Positions 8,103-17,459 of a stretch of DNA of 64,000 nucleotides are shown piece by piece; within the stretch, counting starts at the first letter, position 1, and each line of letters opens with the position of its first letter. The stretch lies in the NCBI GenBank assembly GCA_965197825.1, contig CBDANW010000003.1, positions 1,612,001 through 1,676,000 of the forward strand. Direction: 5' to 3'. The position numbers and the translations under genes were made by a program. Under the pieces are notes generated by a model. That model was given only the letters and a program-made list of their open reading frames with translations. It ran no database searches and was not told where the DNA came from. The DNA comes from CBDANW01 sp965197825. GTDB taxonomy: Bacteria > Acidobacteriota > Vicinamibacteria > Marinacidobacterales > DATDRI01.

Positions 8103-9185
8103 CTAACGAGACGCTCGTGGATCGCGCCCCGCGGAAACGTGAGTCAAGTCCCCAGAAGCGAGCGCTGCCAGGCGGATCGTGGTGGCTAGACGTTCGGCTC
8201 GGGCTAACTCTTTCCCGCCGAGATCGAGCCCTCCGAAACGCACATGGTAGTAGAAGACGTGTCAGCTCGCTCAGTCCCGGTAGCTGACTCTCGAGCGAGT
8301 GTGCGTACTCGGCTGGAGTGGCCCCGGGCGCCCGTCGGAATCCCATCTTCTCCAGACGGGTCAGTAGATCTCCGTAAAACCGGACCGCCGACGCCGGGCC
8401 AGTCGTACGAATGGTCCAGGGTCTGAAAGGCCAGCGAAAACGAAGCTTCGTCCACCAAGTTCGGCCCATTCGCGTGCTTGCAAGAACGAAGATAAGCAAG
8501 TCGCGGCTCCGATCGACGCCAGCACTTTCGCTTGCTGCCTCGCAAAGTCAATGGTCTCGCCAGCGACCGTCGCGGTCCAACCTAGCACGCCACCCGCTCG
8601 CCGCCACACGCCGCGCTGCCGCTCGTAGTCGAAGGCGATCACATACATGTCCCACAGCATAACTGCAGCGAGTCGATGCTCTGCGTGACGAACTCGAAGC
8701 TGCTCGTCGCCGCGACGGAAGTTGCGGGAGGCGTCGGATCGAAAGTCAGCCATCCCAGACGTTCGTCGAAAACCTCCACCCAGGCGTGCGCGTTCTCTTT
8801 CCGGACGACCTCGAAGTTGCCCAGGTCATTGATCTCGCCCACCTGGAAACCCGTGACGATCCGTGCCGGGATGCCTCGTTCCCGGACCATCATCACCATC
8901 GCGGTGGCGAAGAACTCGCAATGGCCTCCGCGCGCTTCAAACAAAAAGTCCTCCAACGGATCGGGCCGCACGCGAGTTGGCGTCGTGAGCGTGTAACCGT
9001 ACTCGGACTCGAGAAAGCTCTCGACGGTTGCGGCCGTCTCCCGGACCGATCCGCCGGCCGGGACCACTTCCTCGACCAGTTCGCGAAAGTCGTTCGAGAG
9101 CGGCGGGACTTCGAGATAGTACTCTTGAGTGTCGTACTCGAGCCGTACCGCTCCCAGCGAAGTGGAATCGGGGGCCGCCTCGGGT
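8103..9185 (-). pseudogene. TgpA-like transglutaminase, C-terminal half, frameshifted
   Basis: The transglutaminase core is intact: GGHCEFFATAMVMM carries the nucleophilic Cys, RKENAHAWVEVF the His and GWLTFDPTPP the Asp. Upstream the frame opens with VRLEYDTQEYYLEVPPLS. After the core, the protein continues in other frames (LWDMYVIAFDYERQ; then AVRFYGDLLTRLEKMGF; then YYHVRFGGLDLGGKELARAE), which is the C-terminal transmembrane and DUF4129 region of TgpA proteins, so at least three single-base shifts are present. The N-terminal membrane domain is missing because a deletion joins this gene to the MoxR gene at about 9185. Confidence 0.85.
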
Positions 9186-9189
9186 CCTT

Positions 9190-9780
9190 TTCATGCTCCT
9201 CGTCCGGATATCCCATGCGGACGCGCATCAGAAAGCGGTCGAGTTGAGACTCGGGCAACGGATACATGCCGTGATGCTCGATGGGGTTCTGGGTGGCGAT
9301 CACGACGAACGGTTTGGGCAGGGGGTGGGAAGCGTTGTCGACGCTGGCCTGAGACTCGTTCATCGCTTCCAGCAGCGCCGATTGGGTCTTCGGCGTGCTG
9401 CGATTGATCTCGTCCGCGAGAACCACGTTCGCGAACAGCGGGCCCGGCTTGAACTCGGACTGAGAGTTGGTCGGGTCGAAGACCGAGACGCCGATGATGT
9501 CGGACGGGAGCAGATCGCTAGTGAACTGGATCCTTCGAAAGCTGCCCGCCAAGGATCGAGCTAAAGCTTGGGCGAGCATCGTCTTCCCGACCCCAGGCAC
9601 GTCCTCGATGAGCAAGTGGCCCCCCGAAAACAAAGCAACGAGAGCCTGAGTGACGATTTCCGACTTGCCGCGGATGACCCCTTCGACCGAATGGCGGAGC
9701 TTGTCTATCCGAGCCGCCAGATCAGCATCGATTGCGGGGTTGCTGACTCGCCTTGGACTTGAAAGCCGCGGTTCGTGCAC
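9190..9780 (-). pseudogene. MoxR-type AAA ATPase, N-terminal part
   Basis: About 195 residues of a MoxR ATPase: Walker A DVPGVGKT, Walker B VVLADEINR, sensor 1 PFVVIATQNPIEHHG and the PLPESQLDRFLMRV motif. The match stops after GYPDEEHEKD, where the reading passes into transglutaminase sequence in a different frame. In related genomes MoxR, a DUF58 protein and TgpA are adjacent genes, so one deletion removed the MoxR lid domain, the DUF58 gene and the first half of TgpA. The GTG start is 68 bp from the divergent tRNA-Val gene. Confidence 0.87.
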
Positions 9781-9848
9781 TCTGTCGCATCTAAACGCCT
9801 CACTTGACGAAAGATGTACCTTTTGTTATATAGCCAACTCAACGGAAC

Positions 9849-9923
9849 GGGCGATTAACTCAGTGGGAGAGTGCTACCTTCACACGGTAGAAGTCGCAGG
9901 TTCAAATCCTGCATCGCCCACCA
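9849..9923 (+). tRNA. tRNA-Val (CAC)
   Basis: 75 nt with acceptor GGGCGAT/ATCGCCC, D arm ACTC/GAGT, anticodon stem CTACC/GGTAG around loop TTCACAC (anticodon CAC, reading GTG), T arm GCAGG/CCTGC with TTCAAAT, discriminator A and an encoded CCA. A MITE-like repeat begins 20 bp downstream. Confidence 0.95.
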
Positions 9924-9943
9924 TTCTCGCCGAATTGTCCTAA

Positions 9944-10163
9944 GGGCCCGGGCAAGAATAACTACCTATTCTTGGACGCCGATGCATCCCGTCTGGCTGC
10001 GTTGCTCGCCGCCTTCCGCAGCGAGCCTGTCGAGCGGAGGGCTAGGCCGCGTCAGCGGCCGAACTGGAAGAATGCCCATATATCCAGATATTATTCGCTT
10101 CTCGCGCCTTGCCAGACGGGCACCTCGACGCCCAAGAATGGGCATTTATTCTTGCCCGGACCC
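9944..10163. mobile_element. 220-bp MITE-like element, copy 1
   Basis: Terminal inverted repeats begin GGGCCCGGGCAAGAATAA on the left and, reversed, GGGTCCGGGCAAGAATAA on the right, and extend over about 40 bp. Each end can also fold on itself (CAAGAAT pairing with ATTCTTG across a short loop). TAA is duplicated at 9941-9943 and 10164-10166. It contains no open frame of note. A second copy of exactly the same length lies at 51747-51966. It sits between the end of tRNA-Val and the stop codon of the convergent PspC gene, whose TAG uses the element's last base. Confidence 0.82.
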
Positions 10164-10651
10164 TAAGAAACTTTCTCTCGTCGTGCAGCACCGACTAGCA
10201 GAAGCACGCCCACCCCAATGAGGAAAACGGGCCAAAGGCTTTCGAGATCCAGCCAAGGAATGAAGTTCTTGAGAAAGAACGCGGCTCCGATCACGATGAG
10301 AGCGAACCCCACGAACACCGTAGATCGGCGCTCCGGCCGCTCCTCACCGTCTTCGACCGTCGCTTCGAATTTCTCCGCCAGCGAGCTCCCCACTCGTTTC
10401 AGCTCACCGACCACCTCCTCTTTCATCTGCTGGTTCTTCGCGAAGGAGGCCGTCGGACTCTGCTCGGGGTTTTCGGGCACGATGAGCCACGCCACCAGAT
10501 AGACGACCAAGCCGGCTCCACCGAGGAAGATGGCGAGGATGAAGATCAGGCGAACCAGTGAAAGATCGACGTTGAAGTACTCGGCGAGGCCGCCGCAGAC
10601 ACCTGCGATCAGGCCGTCCTTGCGCGAACGGAAGAGTCGTTTTGCCGACAT
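10163..10651 (-). CDS. PspC-domain membrane protein
   Basis: 162 residues. The first ~60 are a PspC domain: RLFRSRKDGLIAGVCGGLAE, then YFNVDLSLVRLIFILAIF and a transmembrane stretch ending in AWLIVPENP. A charged linker (residues ~65-105) leads to two further hydrophobic segments (VGFALIVIGAAFFL; WPVFLIGVGVLLLVG), as in LiaF/PspC-related proteins. The role in envelope-stress sensing is inferred from family membership only; no pspA is nearby. The gene stands alone, and its stop codon abuts the MITE-like element. Confidence 0.85.
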   Translation of the reverse strand: MSAKRLFRSRKDGLIAGVCGGLAEYFNVDLSLVRLIFILAIFLGGAGLVVYLVAWLIVPENPEQSPTASFAKNQQMKEEVVGELKRVGSSLAEKFEATVEDGEERPERRSTVFVGFALIVIGAAFFLKNFIPWLDLESLWPVFLIGVGVLLLVGAARREKVS

Positions 10652-10741
10652 CGAAGGTCTCCCGACACATTAGCACGCGCACACCGTCCGCGTCAAAGCG
10701 TTACGGGATAAGATTTTAGGACGAAAGCGCGGTCCGGGTTG

Positions 10742-11650
10742 TTAGATGTCTTCGAAATGCGTGAGCTTCTTGAACTCTCGGTAGCGCGCGACGACGTCCT
10801 CGCGGGAGATACTCTCGAGCCGCCTGGTGCCGAAATCCTCGACACAGAAGGACCCCAGCGTGCTCCCGAAGATGATGGCCTGCCGGAGCGCCTGGTCGTC
10901 CACGGAAGGCCGGCTGGCCAAGTACCCCATGAACCCTCCCGCGAACGTGTCCCCGGCTCCGGTCGGGTCGAAGACTGTCTCCAGCGGGTAGGCCGGAGCG
11001 GCGAACCGGTGCTTCTCGTTGAACAGCAGGACCCCGTGTTCGCCCCGCTTCACCACCAGTGTCTTGGGACCGAGTTTGTGAATCTTCTCGGCCCCGCGCA
11101 CCAGGTTGTACTCTCCCGAGAGCTGCCTGGTCTCGGCGTCGTTGATCATAAGGACGTCCACGTGCTCGAGCATCTGGCGGAGCTCCTTGGGATTCCCCTC
11201 GATCCAATAGTTCATCGTATCGGCGGCGATGAGCTTGGGACTCTTCACTTGCTTCACGACGTCGACTTGTAGCGTTGGATGAATGTTGCCGAGAAAAACG
11301 AAGCCGGAAGTGCGGTAGCTGTTGGGTATGGTGGGCTGGAAGTTCTCGAAGACATTCAGCTCGGTAAAGAGCGTCGTCCGCTCGTTCAGGTCGTAGCTAT
11401 ATTCGCCTCCCCAGCGAAAGGTCTTCCCCGGCGCGGTCTGAAGCCCGGAGAGATCGATCGATTTTCCCTTGAAAACGTCCCGCTCCTTGTCGGTGAAGTC
11501 TTCCCCCACGACGGCGACGACGTTCACCTGCGCGAAGAACGAGGCGGCGAGCGCAAAATGAGATACCGCACCGCCCAGAATCTTGTCGACCTCGCCGAAC
11601 GGTGTTTTCAGGGTGTCGAAGGCTACCGAGCCTACGGCAAGAATGGACAT
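10742..11650 (-). CDS. PfkB-family sugar/nucleoside kinase
   Basis: 302 residues. The start MSILAVGSVAFDTLKTPFG, the GGAVSHFALAASFF segment and the C-terminal anion-hole signature DPTGAGDTFAGGFMGYL (catalytic Asp in GAGD) define the PfkB fold. The gene follows MTA phosphorylase by 19 bp in the same operon, so its substrate may be a product of methylthioadenosine or nucleoside salvage; this is an inference from position only. Close relatives are annotated simply as PfkB carbohydrate kinases. Confidence 0.87.
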   Translation of the reverse strand: MSILAVGSVAFDTLKTPFGEVDKILGGAVSHFALAASFFAQVNVVAVVGEDFTDKERDVFKGKSIDLSGLQTAPGKTFRWGGEYSYDLNERTTLFTELNVFENFQPTIPNSYRTSGFVFLGNIHPTLQVDVVKQVKSPKLIAADTMNYWIEGNPKELRQMLEHVDVLMINDAETRQLSGEYNLVRGAEKIHKLGPKTLVVKRGEHGVLLFNEKHRFAAPAYPLETVFDPTGAGDTFAGGFMGYLASRPSVDDQALRQAIIFGSTLGSFCVEDFGTRRLESISREDVVARYREFKKLTHFEDI

Positions 11651-11669
11651 CCGTTTCCTCTCCTTTGCA

Positions 11670-12533
11670 CTACTTGAGGTACTTGCCTATCAGGGGCGCA
11701 AGCTCCTTGCGCTTCTCCGGGGAGATGTGATCGGGCTGAGTGATGATCGCGTACTTGAGCGCGCTCGCGCACTCGCAGGTTCTCTCGTAAGGTAGACTCT
11801 GCATCGTCTCCAAGACCATGAGGCGCGCCGTTTCGGCGTTCTTCGTTAAGATGGCGATGATGGCATCCACGGTGACGGCTTCTTCCGTCTCGTGCCAGCA
11901 GTCGTAGTCGGTCACTAGCGCCATGGTCGCGTAGCAGATCTCCGCTTCCCGGGCCAGCTTGGCTTCCTGAAGATTGGTCATCCCGATGACGTCGGCGCCC
12001 CAGGATCGATAGAGATGCGACTCGGCGAGTGTCGAGAACTGCGGCCCTTCCATGCAGACGTACGTTCCCCCACGATGAAGCTTCGCCCCGGTTCGGGTTC
12101 CCGCCTCATAGAGCCGCTCGGAGAGAATGGCGCAGAAAGGATGGGCAAACGCGACGTGTCCCACTAGCCCCGAGCCGAAAAACGTGGAGATGCGTCCTCG
12201 GGTGCGATCGATGAACTGATCGGGGATGAGGATCTCCAGGGGATGGACGTCTTCTTTGAGAGAGCCGACCGCCCCGGCCGACAAGATGTACTCGACGCCC
12301 AGGAGCTTGAACCCAAAGATGTTGGCTCGAAAATTCAGCTCGTTCGGTGGGATGACGTGCCCCTTACCGTGTCTCGGCAAGAAGGCTACCTGCTTTCCTC
12401 CGAGCTTGCCGAGAACGTATTTCCCGGAAGGCTCACCGAACGGCGTCTCCACAGACACTTCTTCCACGTCTTGGAGCTCGTCCATTTGGTAGAGGCCACT
12501 CCCTCCGATGATTCCAACCTGTGCTTGTGCCAT
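11670..12533 (-). CDS. mtnP: S-methyl-5'-thioadenosine phosphorylase
   Basis: 287 residues. It cleaves 5'-methylthioadenosine with phosphate to adenine and methylthioribose-1-phosphate, in methionine salvage. Visible motifs are IGGSGLYQMD (phosphate loop), FLPRHGKGHVIPPNELNFRA (split here as FLPRHGKGH and PPNELNFRAN), SAGAVGSLKED, YVCMEGPQFSTLAES (Met-Glu of the ribose site), GADVIGMTNLQEAKLAREAE and ALVTDYDCWHE (purine-site Asp). Length and motifs fit MTAP rather than bacterial PNP I. The ATG at 12533 is 14 bp after the stop of the epimerase gene, so the two are co-transcribed. Confidence 0.93.
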   Translation of the reverse strand: MAQAQVGIIGGSGLYQMDELQDVEEVSVETPFGEPSGKYVLGKLGGKQVAFLPRHGKGHVIPPNELNFRANIFGFKLLGVEYILSAGAVGSLKEDVHPLEILIPDQFIDRTRGRISTFFGSGLVGHVAFAHPFCAILSERLYEAGTRTGAKLHRGGTYVCMEGPQFSTLAESHLYRSWGADVIGMTNLQEAKLAREAEICYATMALVTDYDCWHETEEAVTVDAIIAILTKNAETARLMVLETMQSLPYERTCECASALKYAIITQPDHISPEKRKELAPLIGKYLK

Positions 12534-12547
12534 CCAGTCTCCTCCGT

Positions 12548-12943
12548 TCAGTCTTTTTGTTTGAGCTCCACGAGGACGCCGTGGCTCGACTTGGGGTGGA
12601 CGAAGGCCACCAGGTGACCTCCCGCTCCTTTGCGAGGCTTCTCGTCGATGAGCTCGGCGCCTTCTCGTGCGAACTCCGCAAGGCTGGTCTCGATGTCGTC
12701 GACCTCGAAGCAAATATGATGGAGACCCTCCCCGCGGCGGGCCAGGAACTTACCGACCGAAGAATCCTCGCCATGAGGCTCGAGGAGCTCCAAATGGCTC
12801 TCCCCCACCGGCAGGAAGAGAGCCGAAACTTTCCACTCCGGCAGATCGTAGCGAGCGCCGCGCTCGAACCCGAGCAAGCCGCCGAACCGCGTCGCGGCTT
12901 CTTCCAAACTGTGCACGGCGATGCCGATGTGATGGATCTTCAT
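12548..12943 (-). CDS. mce: Methylmalonyl-CoA epimerase
   Basis: 131 residues of the vicinal-oxygen-chelate fold, in two beta-alpha-beta repeats. Metal ligands are visible as HHIGIAV (His5), LELLEP (Glu in the first repeat), GLHHICFEVDD (His in the second) and HGVLVELKQ (Glu near the C-terminus). It interconverts (S)- and (R)-methylmalonyl-CoA in propionate metabolism. A MeaB GTPase lies about 6 kb away, supporting a B12-dependent mutase pathway elsewhere in the genome. First gene of the mce-mtnP-pfkB operon. Confidence 0.92.
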   Translation of the reverse strand: MKIHHIGIAVHSLEEAATRFGGLLGFERGARYDLPEWKVSALFLPVGESHLELLEPHGEDSSVGKFLARRGEGLHHICFEVDDIETSLAEFAREGAELIDEKPRKGAGGHLVAFVHPKSSHGVLVELKQKD

Positions 12944-14146
12944 TATTAGTCCTAAACTTTACCGTAATCCCGCTCGGCTAGATACCTCGCGGCGGGTGCC
13001 GGGAGTGAGAGTGACTGTCAGTTGGTGGGAACGAGCCGTTTCAGCTCTTCGAACCAGTTCTGGACGAGGGTGATTTGCGTCGTGCCCGATCTCGCTTCCG
13101 TGTGGATCATGACGAATCGGCCGTCCTCCGCGACGTCGTAATTGGAGGCCCGAATTCATAAAGTAAGTGCAACACAGCTCCCGGATGAGGTGACCTGGAA
13201 TGTGCCACGATTCCTCAAACAACCAAGAATGGGGACTCGCTAATGACTTATTACCAGATCACCTCGGAAGAACGATACACCATCGCGGCGCTGCGACGGG
13301 AGGGATTTTGCTCGGCCGAGATTGCGCGGCGCCTGGGGCGCCACCGGAGCACAATCTCGAGAGAGGTCAGGAGGAACAGCTCACGTAGTGATGGATGCTA
13401 CCGGCCGAGCAAGGCCATCGAGAAAACGAACGGACGACGATCGCGGTCTCGCCGGAACCAGTACTTCACAAAGGCCGACTTTGCCCTAGTGGAGAAGAAG
13501 CTTAAGGCTGACTGGAGCCCAGAGCAGATCTCCGGCCACCTGCGCCTTCACGGCGAGCTCTCGATCAGCCACGAGACGATCTACACCCACGTCTGGCGGG
13601 ACAAGGAGGCCGGAGGACATCTATACCGCCACCTTCGATGCTCACCCAAACTTAGACGCAAGCGCCACAACAGCTATGACAGCCGAGGCCACCTGGCCGG
13701 GAAGCGTCATATCTCCGAGCGGCCGCCTTGTGTCGACAAGCGCAGTGCCGTTGGCCACTGGGAGATCGACACCGTGGTAGGAAAAGGCGCGCCGGACTGC
13801 GTAACCACGCTCGTGGAACGAAAGACGGGCTATGCGCTGATCGGCAAGCTGTCCGACCGCACCATGTTCAGCACTAGTCAGCGAACGAAGATGTTGCTCC
13901 GGCGGGTGCCGGAGCAGGTCAAGACGATCACCGCGGACAATGGTACGGAGTTCCACGACTACGAATCCGTCGAGGAAGCGACCGGCGTCAAGTTCTACTT
14001 CGCAACTCCCTATCACTCATGGGAGAGAGGCAGCAACGAGAACTTCAATGGCCTGCTACGACAATACCTGCCGAAGCGCACCAGCCAAGCAGCGCTCACG
14101 CAACGCGACTGCGATCGTATCGCAAACAAGCTCAACTCACGGCCCC

Positions 14147-15513
14147 AGGATCCGTCCCGCTTCCCGTGGAAATAAGAATGGCGTAACCTCCGGTTAAGCA
14201 AAACGAAACCGCGCCTGGAAAGGCGAGGAGGAGGATTACGCCATGAAGAAGCCTACCACCATATCGAAGGAGTCTGTAAGCGAGTACCGGGAGTTCGTCC
14301 AACTTCGGCTGCGTAAGCGGGTACTGGAGGCGATCGAGGTTGTGCTCAAGGAAGAAGTCGACCAAGCGCTGGGGTGTGGTAGCTACGAGCGTGCGGAAGA
14401 CCGCCGTGGATATCGCAACGGAGCCGAAACCCGTCGCGTGACGACGTCGGTGGGAACTCGCGAGCTCCGTGTGCCACGAGCCCGCGTGCGAGACGAGGAA
14501 ACGGGAGAGACGACAGAGTTCAGGAGCGAGCTGTTGCCCCGGTACGCGCGCCGGACTCGTGAGGTCGACGAGGCGATCTTGGGGACGTACTTGTCGGGCG
14601 CGAATAGCCGCCGGATCCACAAAGCGCTGAAACCACTGCTCGGTGAGGAGCACCTATCGAAGAGCGCGGTGTCTCGCGTGGTTAGCCGGCTGAAGGAGCG
14701 CTTCGAGGAATGGCAGAACCGTGCTCTCAGCGAGGAGGTCTACGCGATCGTTTACCTGGACGGCTTCCACCTGAAAGTGCGGATGGCGAAACGTGTGATC
14801 AGCGTACCCGTACTGGTCGCGCTCGGGGTCGCGCCAGACGGGCACAAACGTCTGTTGTCATTACGTCTGGCGGTGAGCGAAGCCTCGACGCATTGGGGCT
14901 CCGTGCTGGAGGGACTCCAGGCTCGAGGACTCCGGGCTCCCAAGCTAGTGATCAGCGACGGCCACAAGGGGCTGACGAAAGCGCTGGAGAAGTGGCCGGG
15001 GTGCCGGTTGCAGCGATGTACCGAGCACAAGCGCGCCGACTTGCTCGAACATTGCCCGGCGCACGCACGCCGTGAGCTCCGGCGTGACTACAACCGGATC
15101 GTCTACGCCAAGAACGGGATCGATGCTCGCAAAGCCTATGACGAGCTCGTCGCCAAGTGGACGCCTCTCTCGCCGGCCGTCGTCCGAAGCCTAGAGGAGG
15201 CCGGTAATCAGCTGCTGACCTTCTACGAATTCCATCGTGCCATGTGGAAATCGATTCGAACGACCAATGCTCTGGAGAATCTCAACCGCGAGTTTCGACG
15301 CCGGACGAAAACCCAAGCGTCGTTCTCCAGCGAGGAGTCCGCGGTCGCTTTGCTGTTTGGGCTTATCGCCTCTGGCCAGATTCAACTACGACGCATCGAC
15401 GGCTACCAACGCTGAGCGAGGTTCTCGAACACGCGGAGGTTGCCGCCTGATATGATACTCTGATGACGGAGTAGAGGGTGCCGTTCTTTTTCCACGGACC
15501 TCGGGACACATCC
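14147..15513 (+). mobile_element. IS256-family element, group 3
   Basis: A 1367-bp element. The left end AGGATCCGTCCCGCTTCCCG and, reversed, the right end GGGATGTGTCCCGAGGTCCG continue alike into CGTGGAAA, matching imperfectly over about 35 bp. The target duplication is CGGCCCC (14140-14146 and 15514-15520; seven of eight bases). It is inserted inside the IS30 transposase gene. Confidence 0.88.
14243..15415 (+). CDS. IS256-family (mutator) transposase
   Basis: 390 residues, full length and uninterrupted. The N-terminal region carries YRNGAETRRVTTSVGTRELR and PRARVRDEETGE, the usual DNA-binding portion. The core has AIVYLDGFHLKVRMA (first Asp), LVISDGHKGLTKAL (second Asp), CTEHKRADLLEHCP and RTTNALENLNREFRRRT (Glu). 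The ATG follows a GAGGAGGAGG purine run 10 bases upstream, a strong ribosome-binding site. This is the only copy of this group in the window and looks competent for transposition. Confidence 0.95.
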   Translation: MKKPTTISKESVSEYREFVQLRLRKRVLEAIEVVLKEEVDQALGCGSYERAEDRRGYRNGAETRRVTTSVGTRELRVPRARVRDEETGETTEFRSELLPRYARRTREVDEAILGTYLSGANSRRIHKALKPLLGEEHLSKSAVSRVVSRLKERFEEWQNRALSEEVYAIVYLDGFHLKVRMAKRVISVPVLVALGVAPDGHKRLLSLRLAVSEASTHWGSVLEGLQARGLRAPKLVISDGHKGLTKALEKWPGCRLQRCTEHKRADLLEHCPAHARRELRRDYNRIVYAKNGIDARKAYDELVAKWTPLSPAVVRSLEEAGNQLLTFYEFHRAMWKSIRTTNALENLNREFRRRTKTQASFSSEESAVALLFGLIASGQIQLRRIDGYQR

Positions 15514-15960
15514 CGGCCCCGCAAGAGACTCGGCTACCGCACACCGGAGGAACGTTTCCATGGGCTCTAACGAATGGTGCGCTTCAAACTTGAAGTCACA
15601 AGGCACCAGAACCCTCTTTCAAATCATAGGGTCCCTCGAACAGCAGGGTGGGCCTCCCTGGAGAAAACTCCGGCCCCGCGGAGATGGCGACCGCCATCAT
15701 CTTCTCGCCATTCCGGTAGAAGAGCTCCCGGCCGTCTCGGGACCACAGGGGCTCCGTGCCGCCCTCGGTCGATCTGTACCTTCCCGCCCCTGGGAAAGGG
15801 ACTCACGTAGATCTCGTCTCGCCCGGACTCATTAGAGACATAGGCTAGCCACCGGTCATCCGGCGAGAGCTTCGGGGTGTGCTCATTAAAGGACGTTTCA
15901 AGGAGCAACTCCGGCTCCCCCTCCAGAGGCATCATCCCGATGTCCAACGCCGGGGAGCTC

Positions 15961-16153
15961 CCAATTAAATCAACCACCGGGCTTAAGCCGGTGGATTGCG
16001 CGGGCGCGTCGACTGGAAGTCGACTTCATGCGCCTGCTTCATTCTCAACCCCCCCGACTTCAGTCGGGGGAGTCTCGTCCCCTTCGGGGACTTCGACAAT
16101 CTTTTCTTCGCCTAAAGGCGAGGGGTTTCCACCATCCCCGAAGGGGACACTAA
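15961..16153. repeat. Hairpin-rich ~190-bp repeat, copy A
   Basis: Begins CCAATTAAATCAACCACCGG and ends GGGGACACTAA. It packs successive hairpins: ACCGGGCTTAAGCCGGT, a GTCGACT/AGTCGAC stem, CCCCGACTTCAGTCGGGG, GTCCCCTTCGGGGAC, CGCCTAAAGGCG and TCCCCGAAGGGGA. It interrupts the kinase gene. The next 15 bases on its right (GATTGGCACACTTTC) are also found beside copy C but not copy B. No duplication of target sequence is visible, as expected of IS200/IS605-like ends. Confidence 0.8.
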
Positions 16154-17414
16154 GATTGGCACACTTTCGCCAAATTCCCGCCCACTACCGAGGAGAACTG
16201 GATATCGCCCGCCCCGAGATTCATCGAAAGCCGCACGGATACTCCAGAGGGGACTTCCGACTGCCAGGGTTTCCAGAGGGCGACGAGAAAAGCGACGCTG
16301 ACGATGCCCATTAGGGCCCAGGGAGGCATTTGTTTCCCGGGTTGAGCCGCTTCGGATGCCACGGTCGGCTCGGCGAGGATTTCTTGAATCTCGACACGGA
16401 CGTCCCCGACGGCCTGGAGACGGTTTTTGCGATCCTTCCTGAGGCACCGGCGCAAGAGGTTCTGGATCCGTGGATGGAGATCGGGAGGAACCGCCTTCCA
16501 ATCCGGCTCCAGCTTCATGATCGAAGCTAAAATATCCGAGACATCTTCCCCGGCGAACGCTCTCTTTCCGGTCAACATCTCATAGAGCACCATCCCGAAA
16601 GAGAAGATGTCGGTACGTTTGTCGACGACTTTGCCTCTCGCTTGCTCGGGGCTCATATAAGCCGCGGTTCCGAGAATGACCCCCGCTCGGGTCGCGTCTC
16701 GGCTAAGCGTGGGAGACGCCGAGCCGCCTTCGCCCGAGGAATCCCTTTCGGCTTCGGCGAGCTTGGCGAGCCCGAAGTCGAGCACTTTCACATGACCTTC
16801 GGGGTTCACCTTAATGTTGGCGGGCTTCAGGTCGCGATGGATGATGCCCTTTTCGTGCGCGGCTTCGAGTGCCTCGGCAATTTGCTGGGAGAGCGTGAGA
16901 GCTTCCTGCACCGGGACTGGCCCGTTGGCAATCCGCTCGGCGAGGGTTTCCCCCTCGACAAGCTCCATGACCAGAAAGGGCTGTCTTCATTCAGGGCCGC
17001 GGGGCCCCACTCCCACAGCTTCTCGCTCCGCGACTCCGCTTCGCTCCGCGCTGCGCTCGGGCTGAGGGCTCTCCGCCTCCTCAACCCCGTAGAGCGTCGC
17101 GATTCCGGGATGATTCATTGCGGCGAGCAACCTCGCTTCGCGCTCGAAACGGGCCAGCTTTTTCGGATGTTGCGTGAACTCTTCGGGAAGGACTTTGATG
17201 GCGACTTCGCGCCCAAGCTTGGTGTCGCGGGCGCGGTAGACCTCGCCCATGCCACCTGCACCGATAGGTTCCAGGATTTCGTATGCGCCAAGGTGCGCGC
17301 CCGCATTGATCGTCATGTTTCACGAATCCTGGAGGGGGCGGCGAGAATCGTCCGCATTCGGGCTGCTTCGAGGGTATGAGATGTTCCGGGGCTCCTGCGA
17401 AGGACATCCCGCCG

Positions 17415-17459
17415 GAAAATCTCGTAGGCACCTAGCTTAGTACTAGGAGTGAGTGACAT
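17415..17459 (-). pseudogene. Second kinase N-terminal remnant
   Basis: Fifteen codons read MSLTPSTKLGAYEIF, the same start as the remnant at 787, then lose similarity. It lies 98 bp upstream of the kinase start at 17316. A tandem kinase gene was presumably deleted down to its first residues. Confidence 0.55.

Larger units (their letters stand above)
13243..15570 (+). pseudogene. IS30-family transposase, disrupted near its 3' end
   Basis: The start MTYYQITSEERYTIAALRRE is the IS30 helix-turn-helix opening (GFCSAEIARRLGRHRSTISR). The catalytic DDE core shows GHWEIDTVVGKG (Asp), ITADNGTEF (Asp) and YHSWERGSNENFNGLLRQY (Glu). The frame is cut at LNSRP by an insertion at 14147. The missing end, RKRLGYRTPEERFHGL, is found in frame at 15521-15570 directly after it. 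With the insertion removed the gene is complete at about 317 residues; as it stands the C-terminal 15 residues are replaced. Confidence 0.9.
13155..15593 (+). mobile_element. IS30-family element interrupted by an IS256-family element
   Basis: Imperfect terminal repeats can be read as TTCATAAAGTAAGTGCAACA on the left and, reversed, TTCAAGTTTGAAGCGCACCA on the right; exact ends are uncertain by a few bases. It carries a single transposase gene and splits the kinase gene, whose last blade continues to the left and whose propeller continues to the right. Removing the group 3 IS256-family insertion leaves an element of about 1.07 kb, normal for IS30. Confidence 0.8.
13019..17316 (-). pseudogene. 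Ser/Thr protein kinase with TolB-like tail, split by mobile elements
   Basis: One large kinase gene can be assembled from pieces on the minus strand. 17316-16990 gives the ATP loop (IGAGGMGEVYRARD) and lysine (VAIKVLPEEF). After a frameshift near 16980, 16968-16154 gives HRDLKPANIKVNP, KVLDFGLAKL, GTAAYMSPEQARG and a transmembrane segment (WALMGIVSVAFLVAL). A hairpin repeat interrupts at 15961-16153. 15960-15600 carries beta-propeller sequence (LSPDDRWLAYVSNESG; after another shift WSRDGRELFYRNG, LLFEGPYDL). An IS30 element follows, and 13155-13019 holds the last blade (NYDVAEDGRFVMIHTEAR ... NWFEELKRLVPTN). It would have been a membrane receptor-like kinase typical of Acidobacteriota. It is now dead. 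Confidence 0.87.

Noticed and set aside
15961..16153. CRISPR array or TnpB guide RNA
   Set aside because: The hairpins differ in sequence and spacing and there are no repeated units with unique spacers. No TnpB or Cas gene is in the window, so a guide-RNA role cannot be supported.
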